DNA from: Apoda limacodes
Taxonomy: Eukaryota > Arthropoda > Insecta > Lepidoptera > Limacodidae
Reading direction: 5' to 3'
Assembly (NCBI GenBank): GCA_946406115.1
Contig: OX291543.1
Coordinates: 32,390,815 to 32,454,814, forward strand
DNA: 64,000 nt
Program-made: the position numbers and the translations under genes
The notes under the pieces: model-generated
The model's database searches: none
Told to the model about the DNA's origin: nothing
What the model saw: only the letters and a program-made list of their open reading frames with translations
Part shown: positions 32,961 to 44,490 of the stretch, piece after piece
Numbering within the stretch: position 1 is the stretch's first letter
Layout of the letters: each line of letters starts with the position of its first letter

Positions 32961-33779
32961 AAGAAGAAATTTACAAATTTACCTCCTATCTAAAAAAATC
33001 TTTATGAAAAAGTCAGAAAATTTCGGCAACTGCCGCTCGTGGGTAGTAATCTGCAGTTCCAGTTCCATTTAATGCTATGAACATTCTGGCGTTGATTGTT
33101 TCCTCAGATGTAGCCATTCAATGTGTCGATTTCATTCGATTGTAATAAGAAAACATTTTACGACTGTCATCGAATGTGGCGATAGCACCATGAGTGCGCA
33201 AATCAATCTCTGTATAACTCCCGTTGTTAGGGGACTAGGGGAGGCCTTACAAATGATTTTGCGCGTATCCTCTTTGCTGGTTTACGCACATTTATGTTTG
33301 ATATTAATATATAATAATTATCATTTTATGCCTGCACGTTTACTATATAAGGCTCTGTGCCACCATTTTTTTACTAAAACTAAGCGTCTGTCACCAGTAA
33401 ATTAACTAAAAAGTTTCACGTAAAAATTAAAAACTAAGTCACAAGGCAGCTGCATCTGATGCGCGCCGCCAATGCGAAAGAGGCGCTGCGTGGCGGGGGT
33501 AGGTCCGCTCCCTTAGTAGGCTCGAAAAGAACGGTTTTGAGCATAGCATGGCATCCAAAAAAAAATTCAGCGGAGGGCTGCTAGTGCCCTCCCCCAGTGA
33601 AAATAGCTTAAAAAACGCCCTGATTTTAGTGTACTATGAATTTTGTTTTAGTACGGTAGTTTTAATACTGCTCGCTCCAGTGATATTTAATACATACACT
33701 TTCATTGGCTCTTCCATTGACTCACAACAATTTTCTGCAAACAGTCTGCTTGTGACGACGCGCAGTACAACTGGGCCGG
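32961..33779. other. Intergenic, nothing recognised
   Basis: A GC-richer patch at 33450-33530 ('gatgcgcgccgccaatgcg', 'gcgctgcgtggcgggggtag') stands out from the AT-rich surroundings, but no motif or frame explains it. The plus-strand frame at 33548-33913 is not recognised and overlaps a repeat. Confidence 0.35.
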
Positions 33780-34535
33780 AAGTCGAGAACCGAGAAGGTA
33801 ATTATGGTTCCGTACTTCAAAAGCAAAACGGAACTCTCATAGGATCACTTTCTTGTCCGTCTGTCTGTCTGTATGTCAAGAACTTTTTTCTCAGGAAAGC
33901 GTGTAGGTATTAAGTTGAAATAAATATCAAATATTGAGGTCAACGGTCCCTTGATGCTGTAAATAAATCAGGCTTCTAAGTCTATGCAATAAAAAAATAC
34001 GGCCGAAATACGTCAATTTTTGTGGCATAATTTGGTATTCACAAACAAATCAACACCTATCGGGTACTTCCCGATGACATAGACCCATGAAATTTGACAC
34101 GAAGCAAGCTACTACATAAAAAAAATCCAAAATTTGTTAATTTGTAGTTATAACACTTTAAAAAAAGTTTGTCTGTCTGTCAAGTCCCTTTTACTCAAGA
34201 AACCGTGGAGATAACAAGTTGAAATTAATATTAAATACTAAAATCCAATAAATGTAAAAAAATATGCCCAAAATAGTGTATTTTTGTAGCATATTGTGAC
34301 ACAAGTAAATCGACCAATGGAATGGAACACTTCGCGTTGACCTAGAACTAGAATCATGAAATTTGGCAAGAAGCACATTCATGTTACATTAAATCACAAA
34401 TATATGAAAATATCTAAAAACTGATCATAAACCTGAGAGACTTGATCTCATGATGGAAGGCCTATCTACATACAATAACTTTGTACGGAACCCCCGGTGC
34501 GCAAGCCAGACTCGCACTTAGCCGTTTTTTTTTTA
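33780..34535 (+). repeat. Dispersed repeat, GGTTCCG...CTCGCACTTAGCC type, copy 3
   Basis: This is a long copy starting 'ggttccgtacttcaaaagc', with GTCCGTCTGTCTGT blocks, two partly duplicated 'atgaaatttg' segments and the end 'ggaacccccggtgcgcaagc', 'actcgcacttagccg' and a T run. The internal part appears to be duplicated, since the GTCTGTCAAG block occurs twice. Confidence 0.75.
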
Positions 34536-34649
34536 TTTCTAATAATCAAAGTAGTCACCCGCTATGTCCGCCGGAATTAGACATACCTACTCATATAATA
34601 GCCAAAATATGCAAATGAAATGAAACATATCTCAAATTATAGGTCGCGA

Positions 34650-34705
34650 CTTGAGAGGGGACAGGGGGACAGGGGGACAGGGGGAGGGGGGGCCAGGGCA
34701 GGGAT
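34650..34705 (+). repeat. G-rich tandem repeat (GGGGGACA units)
   Basis: Units of GGGGGACA are repeated, followed by GGGGGAGGGGGGG. At least four runs of four or more G within about 40 bases could form a G-quadruplex on the plus strand. It lies about 650-700 bp upstream of the ATG of the 747-residue gene. Confidence 0.8.
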
Positions 34706-34865
34706 GTTAAATATTTAAATATACATAGATAAAAAATACATGCAATCATAGTGTATATGTTCAAAGTGGCATACATGTGTATATTGTTATGTTTTTCGCT
34801 GTTCACAATTTTAGTTTAAAGGCACAAATTTCCAATCAGACCTACATAAGTATACATATATGTAT

Positions 34866-35020
34866 ATTAAATTTCGGCTTTGTGGCTAGGTGGGTAATGT
34901 CGGCTTCTGAATCGAGGGCGTGGTTTCGATTCCCGCAAAAGACAAACATTTATGTGATTCACATTTGTGTTTATCTTGCAACTCGGTGTTTTGTGTGTAT
35001 CCGCGTGTCTTCCGACTCCC
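34866..35020 (+). mobile_element. SINE-like element with tRNA-like head
   Basis: 'ggctaggtgggtaatgtcgg' resembles a tRNA box A region and 'ggtttcgattccc' a box B. The body 'gacaaacatttatgtgattc' is the one also seen near 3450 and, inverted, near 51030-51060. Truncated or diverged at the 3' end. Confidence 0.65.
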
Positions 35021-35349
35021 GGGCTTCAATCAGATCAGAACCCAATGTGCAAGGTCGTGTCCAATAAAACTCCCACTACTTAGGTCTCTTAGACTAAAAG
35101 AAATGCGTAAAATTATTAGTTGACCGTATAATAATGAGAATCAGAACTGGCCAACTGTTTTTTTTTCATACAATATTTTTGAATTAAGAACGTTTACTCC
35201 CAGACATTGTTATATTCCCTTTGTCAGATAAATAAAACATTTAAAAATGACAGACATATATTAATTGATTTGGAAAAAAAATTCGTCGTATAAGTATTTT
35301 TTGGCAAGTTGAAAGAAATTTAAGTGGGTATAAGTAGGATTAAATAGGC

Positions 35350-35420
35350 ATGGCTTTGGATAAGCAGAGAATATTGAGCGAGTTGGGGAACGTTATGAAT
35401 CAATTGCAAAGTGCTGATTG
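35350..35420 (+). CDS. Unknown Asn/Gln/Met-rich protein, exon 1
   Basis: A 71-nt coding segment begins MALDKQRILSELGNVMNQLQ and ends at a consensus donor TG|GTGAGT with a split codon (two bases). The next exon begins with the missing base after a TTTCAG acceptor at 45007, giving a Cys-Gly-Cys-Met junction in frame. The segment is predicted to be helical (spaced Leu/Ile/Met). I chose ATG 35350 because it is the first in this frame and the donor follows closely. The evidence is the matching phase and splice consensus; no transcript is available. Confidence 0.7.
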
Positions 35421-37376
35421 GTGAGTATTTTTCACATCTTTTGTAGGCGATTCTAAACAAAAAAGAGGGGTTAATATTAACTTATTGGGTACGATCTATT
35501 TTTGCATAAAAAATGTCTTAAATGATAAAGAAGCATCCCCTAACACACAAATTGAAGTGCAGAAATCAGCGGAAACGACATTTTTTTTTTATGGATTTTT
35601 TAAAAAATTTGGCATGTATTTAAACACACCCCTTTGTGGGCCGCCGAAAAAAAAAACATAATCAAACCTAACCTAGCACCAGTACCTATTTCAATATAGA
35701 CTTATTTATTTTGTTTTTTTTTTTTTTAAACTATTCTATTCCACCAATTTTTGTATTTCATTAGTGTCCAAGGTGATGCTTCTATATCGATTAATAATTT
35801 TTTATGCAAAAGTAGCTCGTGCGCAATAAGTAAATATTTACAAACAGTAGATAAAAAAGTCTTATTTTGGTTCCAAAGGAAACTCTTTTGAAACAACAAA
35901 ACGGTTTACACACACAAAGAAATCGTCATAACACACAGTAAAGGTATAAAATTTAGGTAGGTAAATCTGTCTGAAGACGCAAGTGACTCTGTTTTCCGTC
36001 TGTTATGATGACAATGCTGCCAAAACGTACATAAGAGTGATCAAGAAAAAAATAAACCAGACAAGTATGCGTCGGGCCCCTGAACTAAGGGATCCGTAGT
36101 GACACACGCTGCTGAATGTTATGCAATTATCTTATGTGCCTCGTAACTAATAGTCCGCAATCATGCCTTCATGGGCGTAGCCAGAACGGGTTGATATTTT
36201 CGGAATAATTTGGTTGTCTAAAAATGTACCTATCCGGATCACCCGCTTTTTTAGTACACTGCACCGTCTTCCAACAGTCGTCCGTTCGACCATAGATATA
36301 TACATATAGTACAGATAGGCAACGGCCCATACATTTACTGGAACACTAAGATTAGTTCTGTAATACGAGTGCGTGGCGCTAGTGCGCAAAACGGAAAGGA
36401 TTTTTTTTTTTCTTAAATTCAATTATTACTAGTCAGCTTATAAATTACTTTTCTAATGTGGCTTTATAGATACCAAGTTCCATTCCAGACTAATATTTAT
36501 ATTGTTGTTCATCTACGAAGAATAGACCAAAGGACGTAAAATCAAACAACGTTCTCAAAGTTGACATTGTTTATTCATAAATATTCATGAAATGTACATT
36601 TATTTTTGATTTTCTTAAATTCTTAAGCTAATTACTTAGGCTGCAATTAATAATTATTAGACCATTTACGAAAGTTTTTGTTTAGTTTTAAACTAAAACT
36701 TCAATGTAATATATAGTATAGTTTGAACTTTCATTAATGTTTTAAAACAATATTCGTGTAAGATTATTGAAATGATAAAGAATGTTAGACAATACCTTCT
36801 AATACAAAATATCTGTAGATATTATTTTTTTGAGTATCATCATACCTAGGCACAGGCTTATATTTTTTGTTTCCTCTTCGTGCAAAAGAGATTTCTAAAA
36901 TGGTAATAAACAATTATTTATTAATAGCTACTAATAGACTAGCTATTTTTAAAATGTTGTGTATTTTCTGTATAATATACCTAAATTGATAATATGATAA
37001 TTCATATTAGCAAATTCACCTAAATAAGGTTTGTACTATTACTTATGTTTTTTTCACGTCAAAAAGTGTACTCAGGACTGTAACAAAATTAATCAAATTC
37101 TTACAAACTTATCTCTCCTAATAATCTTAAAAAGTTCTCTATCGTAAATTACCATACAAGATTCAACCTTGCAATGATTATAGCGACACCTGCAAGGCAA
37201 AACTTCGTAAATCATTTGTCGTAAGTTTACAGAAGAGCGCGTCGAAGTTTCAAAAAATTCTTAGTGACGTCTGTTACGTCCTAATGCCATTCAAACTAAA
37301 AAAAATGTTCAAAAAGGAATGTTTTATATTTCTGTATGATTAATGTGCTATAAGTACTTTCATTTTATTACCTTTT

Positions 37377-37432
37377 CTGAGTTACAATGAGTTTGCACGG
37401 CATAAACTTTATAAAGTGACATTGTAACTCAG
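37377..37432. repeat. Short element with perfect 13-bp inverted ends
   Basis: CTGAGTTACAATG (37377-37389) and its exact complement (37420-37432) bracket 30 bp. It may be a very short deletion derivative of a DNA transposon or a chance hairpin. Confidence 0.5.
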
Positions 37433-38266
37433 GACATACAATTAAATTTTGTGTATCAATATTTGCTTATATTGACTTAAATATGGTGCCTGTGGATGTG
37501 AACCATCTTGTGGAGATAGAAAATACACAGTTGCAAGTGCCAACACCAATATATAAGCTAATACTTTTTACTACTAGTTCTTTATTCTGTGATATGGACT
37601 CTTCCATGTTGACTAGGCAACCAATTCAAAGTCACCTTCGACGTGTAGTTTTTTGGACAAGATGTTATCTCTAAATCATATGTAAACCTACTCTAACCGA
37701 CGATAGCCACTCTGAAACAATAAATTTAAATACGTTCAAAGATATGACATAATCATTCTAAATTTTTTACATTCCTACACGATGAGCTAATTTTATTTAC
37801 TACGTACAGGGTATTTTTGTACAGATACGATTTTTTACAGTGGGTATAATATTTTTACGACTATCTATATATATACTTCGCCTATATACTTCGCCTGTAA
37901 ATCAACTAACATTTCAGTTATACTATGATCCTCAGCAGATTCCAAAATCTGTGCCCTCGAGATATATCTCCAAGCCTCTGAAGAGCTGCCGCCCGGCCAC
38001 AAAAAACTATGGCAACCAATGTGGACAAGGATCTTCATTTTCGCCGAATTACAAAGTTACTTATTAGACTAGATTAGTTACTTAATATCAGGCTGAACAA
38101 AATTGACACAGGGCAAAATTGCAAAACCAAAAAGCTGTAAGAAAACCCGTCTGCAAATATAGGTGGAAAAATATTATGAGTAAGTCAGTAAAAATATTTT
38201 GACCCAAAACCACTTGCATTCTACCTTGTGCAAAACGTAGCCTTAATTTAATAGTGGAGTAGAGGA

Positions 38267-38345
38267 CCGAATGGCGCATTGCAGTGGTAGAACAGGCGAC
38301 TGTCGAAGTTCGGGTTCGATTTCCGGTAAGGGCCCGCTAATTATG
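38267..38345 (+). mobile_element. tRNA-like SINE head
   Basis: 'ggcgcattgcagtggtagaa' and 'gggttcgatttcc' have the spacing of tRNA A and B boxes, but no intact cloverleaf with a paired acceptor stem was found. It is called a tRNA-derived repeat rather than a tRNA gene. Confidence 0.5.
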
Positions 38346-39006
38346 TTATTATAAAGTTGTCTCGACTCTGGTTGCGACCAGTACTGTATGGTATACGGAT
38401 ATTTGGGGCAGTCATTATTGGCTATTTATTGGTTATATACTATTTTATACTATTATTGTTTCTGGAGGCTGTACGGACTGTGAACAACTGTTTTAAGTTT
38501 ATAATTATAACGTAATAATCTTAAAATATTTTAGTTATAAATCTACAGAATTTTACTGATAAACACATATCATTTGGAACACAGAAAGCAATTTTTGACG
38601 TGACAACGTCTTATAAATTGGTTTGCCGGGTGACACTTCAAGAAACTGCGTTACGCTCCGCTCACGTTATGCGCTCACAATGAGAGCGAGTGAGAGGCAC
38701 GCGGCATGGTTAGCCCGCCTAAGAGCGAGAGAGACAGACATAAAAAGTGAAAGGCACAAGTTGTCACGTAAAACTTTCGCCCGTATACCGACTTTACAGG
38801 CAACCAGTTTTTTTTCATGACTGTTTTAAGGCAAAATATTCTATGGACACAGAACAATGAAATTTCAACACTGTGGTCATTAATAATTGTCTCTAAATAA
38901 AATTAGTGTTTCCATACAAACGGACGAAGTGACATACAGACATTGGGAAACCATAAGAATAAGGGTCTGCTTATTATTCGTCCTTATAGTTTAATAGATA
39001 ACTTAT

Positions 39007-39175
39007 ACCGATATCTCCATTACATAATATATTGCTATTTTTGAAGATTTCTTTTTAAAATTATTACTTTTGGATAAATTTTCTACTACTACTACGGCAA
39101 AACTTTATCCAAAAGTTATAATTTTATAAGGATATCTTCAAAAACAGCAATATATTATGTAATAGAGATATCGGT
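39007..39175. mobile_element. MITE-like element, 169 bp, about 45-bp inverted ends
   Basis: The left end ACCGATATCTCCATTACATA and the right end (inverse of ACCGATATCTCTATTACATA) continue through 'atatattgct', 'tttttgaaga' with few mismatches. A second inner inverted pair ('ttttggataaa' / 'tttatccaaaa') makes almost the whole element self-complementary. Non-coding. Confidence 0.85.
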
Positions 39176-39294
39176 CATCAAGCACATTAAACACGTAGCT
39201 ATAATATATATTAATATGCCAAAATATATCCATACTTCCATATATATACTGATATTATAAATGCCAAAGTAACTCTGTATGTCTGTCTCGGGAA

Positions 39295-39520
39295 TAATTA
39301 TAACCGAGCCTAAACGAACTTTAGCTTGGTATAGCAAACTTCATTCGTAGGTATAATTAAGAAGTTGGCGTAAGAATCTAAGGCCGATAACCAAATTTAG
39401 GGCGGGTGGAGCACATTATTATTATATATGGGAAAGTTAAGATGTTTGGTTGTTTGTTACTCAATCACACTTCAACCGAGCCGATTTAGATGAAATTTGG
39501 TATAGAGATAACCTAAGAGC
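39295..39520. repeat. Dispersed repeats: 'agcttggtatagcaaac' unit and adjoining block
   Basis: 39295-39410 is an uninterrupted copy of the repeat that is split at 14965/23341. It is followed at 39430-39520 by the 'gtttgttactcaatcacact' block, inverted relative to the one at 13780-13890. Confidence 0.7.
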
Positions 39521-39805
39521 CGGGGAAGGACGTAGACTATTTTTCATCTTGGAAAATTAAAAAGTGTCCTCGAGAATGACTAAAACATTAGTTACTCAAT
39601 CCTGCCGCAATGGAGCAGACGTACTTGAAGATATGGAGAAGAAAAAAGGCTACTTTTAGGGCTACTTAAATTAAAAAAAAAATCCGCGGAGTACCTATAA
39701 CCGAATTTCACGAACAAACCATAGCTGCATCTATAGCTTGCTATAACAAACTTCATTAGTTGCCGTAAGAAATAGTAACCTATTGGATTATATTAGGTAA
39801 CTTAC

Positions 39806-40069
39806 TTTCTGGTTGATTTTTTGGATATCCTTCCGTCTTGCGTAAACATAATTAAGTTTTCCATTTTCGTAGAATTTTTCTTCAAAATGTTTGCTACATA
39901 CTTTTTTGGTATGTAGTTGTTTTGCATTATATGAATATAAATTATTATCACCTATGTTTTTTAACCAAAGAATTCGTTTATATCCCACCGAAGGAAAAGC
40001 ATGAAGATAAATATTTTTAGTTTGACCATTGGAGTCACAGTTTTTTATACAACACTTAATTCTACTCAT
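39806..40069 (-). CDS. THAP-domain zinc finger exon
   Basis: The minus-strand ATG at 40069 starts MSRIKCCIKNCDSNG. The C2CH signature of the THAP DNA-binding domain is visible: Cys-x4-Cys near residues 5-10, the invariant Trp in KRILWLKNIG, and KKVCSKHFEEKF (Cys-x2-His). The 88-codon exon ends in a phase-0 donor AAA|GTAAGT. It lies antisense in intron 1 of the 747-residue gene. The continuing exons were not found. It could be the first exon of a host THAP gene or of a P-element-like transposase, whose 5' exon also encodes a THAP domain. The final AVPT-like motif expected near residue 80-90 is not clear. Confidence 0.75.
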
Positions 40070-40531
40070 AGTTATCAATTATATGTTCCAAATCTATAAC
40101 AAAAAATAACAAAAAACAAATTATTCATGCTTTATCACTTTGTCAACGTTAATAATATCAAATTTATAGTTAATATTAAAAAACTTACGCAAATCTAATT
40201 TACAAAATCGCGCCAACGTTTTTTTTTAATAATGGCGCCTTTTTTTTTTTTAATCTTGGGAACTTCCGCCTATACTAGCGCCACAGTCTCGTATTACATA
40301 ACTAAACTATTATACCTTAATCGTAAAGCGACCTTATTTCTATACAAATAAAGTCTAAAATCAAATAAAGTTTTTTAGTGTTCCAAGCTGTTGTTCCTGC
40401 GAGAACACACGGTGCGTTCGACATTCCACATGTAGAGAGAGAGGCAGTTCGTAAATGTTTTGATGTTAAGTCTTGTTGGCCCGCCATTGCTTCAGTAGCG
40501 ATTTTGTACGGTCGCCACTACAGGATCGTCT

Positions 40532-40992
40532 AAAGGTGCGTACAGATTATTTGCAACACAACATTTCCCATACATTTTAATGTGTTCGCGAACGCACTAA
40601 AATCAACTGCGCACACGCTACGTGCATTCGCTGGGCGCACGTTGGTTCCCGCCTATTGTCGGTTTTTCGACAAACGCTTTGTGTGCGCGTAGTGTAATCT
40701 GAACGGCTAACTCGCGGCGGACCTGCCTACTGCCCGCGATATTTGAATTGTCAATTGTAATAATGGATGGAGATTACGACTGGGACTTTTTTTATACACT
40801 GGTGTAATAAAATAATTGAAACACCATTATAGTCATGTACACTTCAAAATCAAACGGCTCCATGGCGTGCGCGCTGAACACTACCAGGAATGGCCGTTAC
40901 CGCGTTGTTGACGCACGCAGCGTGCGCGTGGACCGTCCACATACATTCTTGTTGCATTGCATCTTGTGTTGCAAATAATCTGTATCAACCTT
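40532..40992. mobile_element. Non-autonomous DNA element with about 25-bp inverted ends
   Basis: The left end contains GTACAGATTATTTGCAACAC and the right end its inverse (gtgttgcaaataatctgtat). The interior is unusually rich in CG dinucleotides and GCGTGCGC-like words relative to the AT-rich surroundings. No transposase frame. The exact terminal bases and any target duplication are uncertain. Confidence 0.65.
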
Positions 40993-41039
40993 GACACTCA
41001 ACTGTTCGTTCAACCTTTCACAAGTAGAGATCGCTTTAT

Positions 41040-41335
41040 TTATTATCTACTAGCTTTTGCACGCGGTTCCGCCTAAATTCGGTTATCGGTGTAAGATTTC
41101 AACGCCATCTTCTCAATTATAGAAAAATCCGACGCTTGACGTTTTAAAGTAACAAATGTCCTTCCTACGGACTCAAACTATCTCCATGCCAAATTCGATT
41201 ATCGCTGTAGGCTTTCAACGGCAACTCCTCAATTAAAGAAAAAAAAAACGACTCACACTTGAGGTTTTCATGTAGCCTATGTCAGATAAATAGACAGACA
41301 GACAGAGTTACTTTCGCATTAAAGATATTAGTATG
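41040..41335. repeat. Dispersed repeat pair ('ttttgcacgcggttccgcct' type)
   Basis: Two similar units ('attcggttatcggtgtaaga' and 'attcgattatcgctgtaggc') are followed by 'cagacagagttactttcgca', the end block also seen at 32905-32935. Interspersed, non-coding. Confidence 0.6.
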
Positions 41336-41339
41336 GACT

Positions 41340-41440
41340 ACTTGTCCCAGAAAGAGCAGGTAAGAGCACTGCAGTATGGACGACGTAAAGACGTGACGAA
41401 GCTTCCTAAATGCTGCCCAACCTAAATGGACTCTCTCCTT
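41340..41440 (-). pseudogene. RTE-like LINE fragment
   Basis: The short minus-strand reading HLGWAAFRKLRHVFTSSI resembles the segment following the RT in RTE-type lepidopteran elements. The flanking parts of the frame do not match, so only this core is supported. Confidence 0.45.
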
Positions 41441-41632
41441 ATCGGCTTCTTTTTCGAAATAATTTTCCTTTAGAAAGTGGACGAAGTCGTCTTCGTCCAC
41501 TTTCCCAACTGGCCCTCTTCCCAACTCCTCCAATTTCTGAACTCGTACTCCTACAATTAGCGCCATCACGGGTTATACCACGGGTAAGTAGCGTTCCTAA
41601 CTTGTCCATTTTACAATCCGTCCAAATTTCTA

Positions 41633-41780
41633 ACTATAGCACGGACGCTACGCCGGAAGAATTTCGTACATTGACCTTTTACTTTTTAGCGTGACGGCAA
41701 ATTATTATGCGCGTGCAACAGATACAAATAGTGTCCGGACATTGAACGAAATTCTTCCTGCTTAGCGTCCGTGCTATAGT
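41633..41780. mobile_element. MITE-like element, 148 bp, about 35-bp inverted ends
   Basis: ACTATAGCACGGACGCTA... (41633 on) and its inverse (to 41780) share about 35 bp with two or three mismatches, including 'gaagaatttcgt'. Non-coding. Confidence 0.8.
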
Positions 41781-43019
41781 CCACTTTTTCACTCATCTAT
41801 TTCCTAAGTTGTCCACTATTTAAACGAATCAGATAGTTCTCTTGTCTTTCACAAACGTTTACCTACGTTATTGTAAGTGTCGTTTCAAGGGTTTCAACAT
41901 TGTTTGTCCAAATAAATATCTGCCGTTCTCCGGTTTTTTGGAATTGGATGAAATATGCTCGTCATTATAAGGTGGTCCAAATGAATGGCCTCTCTTTTTA
42001 AAATGCTGCATATGTAATAAAAATTAGTGTGTCCTTTCCCAGAACATTTCTGATTTAATCTTCGATGGTATTCTTCTGCTGATTTGTTTGTTCTATGTTA
42101 ATTTTGTACACAACTTAGCATATTATGATCTTTTTTAAACCACTGCTCTTCGAAATATTTCCTACATTTTTGCCATTCAAGGAAGTGAACAGGTTAGGAA
42201 ATTGGACGAGTTGGGATAGGGTACGAAGTCGTCCCAAAGGATGATTTTTACCTAACTGCGCTATAATATTATCGTCAGAAAATTGTAGGTGTGAGATTTA
42301 CACGCTGTTTACATTTACTTATGCCTTGTCCTTTCCAGTTATCAAGACTTAAAGACATCAGTGCGACTGTAAACTGTTTCGAGGACATGATATCCCCCAT
42401 TTATCTCCTCCACTTTTTAGCTTGATAGGTTATGTTTGACTGTTTTTTAGAACTGATTTTGTTGTCGATTCACACACACATCTCAAACACCTCGACGTAT
42501 TGCCAGTCAACTTTTTCATAGTCCAAAGAGGATCTTTCAAGTAAGGCAAGAAGATTTCCAATCTGTTAGTGATAATGACCCTCAAAATAGCTTATAAGCG
42601 TGGCCAGATCTGTCAATAACTTTTCAGCTGCATGTTATCTCCCGTATTGAAAAATAGGATCAAAATGTCATGTATCAAAATCAAGAGCCTTCATGCCTAT
42701 GGTTTTTTTTAAGTCTGCCCCCCCTAGCCCAAAAGTTGGCTACGCCCTAGCATGCCTTTGTTCGTAATAATCGAATTTATTTTCAAACCTACGAAAGACA
42801 ATAGGAGAAGCTTCTCAATTCAACTGTACCTTATATATTTTTTATGTATGTTCGGGCAAAAAATTTTGTACAAAAGTCCGCCGCGGTTATGATGATTCTT
42901 GGTCTTCTTGTTGGTTGGTATCCCTAAAATTTGGTCCCATTTTTATTAAAAAAAAAATCTTTTCTACAAATAGAAAAGTAAGATATTAATGATTTTTCAT
43001 CTATTGAATATTTGCCTGT

Positions 43020-43460
43020 GAGAACCGATTCTGTTGAAACTTGGCACGTGTATGCAGAAAAAAAAATCGGCCAATTGCGTGTCTGGCTCGCGCCCCGAGG
43101 TTCCGTACAAACTTATTATATATCTAGATAGCTCTTCCATCCTGAGATCAAGTCTCACAGTTATGATCAATTTTGGATCTTTTCCTACTTTTGTGATTTT
43201 TGGGAAGTTCCCCGTAGGATTTGATTTATTTGTTAATGCCAAAATATGCGACAAATATGACCGTATTTTGTCATTACATTGACTTAGAAACTTGATCTTT
43301 TTACAGCTTCAATGGACCGTAGACTTAGTATTTGATATCAATTTCAACATGATACCTACACGTGTTCCGGAGGAAAAGTTTCTTGACAGACAGAGGGACA
43401 ACAATGTGATTCTATAAAGGTTCCTTTTTCCTTTTGAGGTACAGAACCCTTAAATGAAAC
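43020..43460 (-). repeat. Dispersed repeat, GGTTCCG type, copy 4 (inverted)
   Basis: Reading the minus strand from 43455: 'aagggttctgtacctcaaaa', a GTCTGTCAAGAAACTTTTCC-like block, 'gatgacc'-type middle, and the end 'ggaacctcggggcgcgagcc'. This orientation is opposite to copies 1-3. Confidence 0.75.
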
Positions 43461-43718
43461 CGCCGAAAAAGAACTGAAAAAAGTGAAAAATCAATCAAAT
43501 CCTTTTATTGTGAAAAATGATTTTTTGTATAAAAATTTGCTATACACTTGATTTTTTTCCGACAATAGACTTCTTAAGATAAGATTATTATTAGATTAGA
43601 GAGCACTATTTTTGTTTTTTTTTTAATTTTAGGCTCAGTAATTTTGGTGATAGTGAGAGGAAGGGATGCTCAATTTTTATTTATAAAATATATAACTTAA
43701 AGTCTATATATAAGTTAG

Positions 43719-44202
43719 GCTCCATATGGAGTACTGCTGCCGTCTCTGGGCGGGTGCACCCGGATACCAGCTTGGCCCTTTTGACTCGGTTCAACGAAGG
43801 GCTGTAAATCGAAAGTCTTAGTCTTAATCGCCCTAAATGTGTGTTCTGCCGCTTGTATAATGGGATATGATCTGAGAAATTGTTCAAAATGATACCCAGA
43901 GCTACTTTCTACCATCGCAACGCTCGCCATCGACAGGCATACATCCTCACACCTTAAACCTAAATGGTCAGGTACAGTGCTAGTTATAGAAACTTCCTCC
44001 CGCGAACGCTTAGGTTGTGGAATAAGCTCCCTGCCAAGGTCTAAGGACTACAGTAGGTATGGGGTTCTTAAATAAAGAAGTTAAAAAAAACGGCAACGTG
44101 CGAATGATGTCCCTGATGTTGCAAGCGTCCATTAGGCTACGTTGACCACTTACCATCAGGCGGACCGTAAGCTTGTTTGCCACCTGAGTGGTATAAAAAA
44201 AT
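43719..44202 (+). pseudogene. LINE copy F (copy A family), 3' fragment
   Basis: It starts in the C-terminal coding part ('ccatatggagtactgctgcc', 'gactcggttcaacgaagg') and runs to 'gtttgccacctgagtggtat' and a short A run. An internal deletion follows 'agggctgta' near 43806. The terminal stem is kept (CCAC...GTGG) with a changed loop. Confidence 0.85.
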
Positions 44203-44394
44203 ATTTCTTAAATAACTTTAAAACTTTTTTAAAATGTGGTGTCACACGGAACAGTTGGCAAAATTTGTTTTAATTTTTTTAATTTGCCTTCAAAAGTGGT
44301 GGGAAATTATATATTTAAATTTCATTAATTTACGTAACACTTTCGTGTTTGGATTACAGAAATTTATCATATTGTGTACCGAATTTCAAATTAA

Positions 44395-44490
44395 TCGTTC
44401 GGTAGTTTCGAAGCCAATTAGACGGACAGACAGGCACACGAAACCTAACAGGGTTCGGAACGTGGACATAGATACGGAACCCTAAATATT
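44395..44490 (+). repeat. Dispersed repeat fragment
   Basis: 'agacggacagacaggcacac' and 'acggaaccctaa' followed by a T run, an end fragment of the GGTTCCG-type repeat. 44500-45007 beyond it contains no recognised element. Confidence 0.5.

Noticed and set aside
38267..38345. Functional tRNA gene
   Set aside because: A and B box-like words are present but no paired acceptor stem or complete cloverleaf could be drawn; a tRNA-derived SINE explains it better.
41282..41569. A complete 95-codon gene on the minus strand
   Set aside because: Only a short core resembles an RTE-type LINE; the remainder overlaps a dispersed repeat end.
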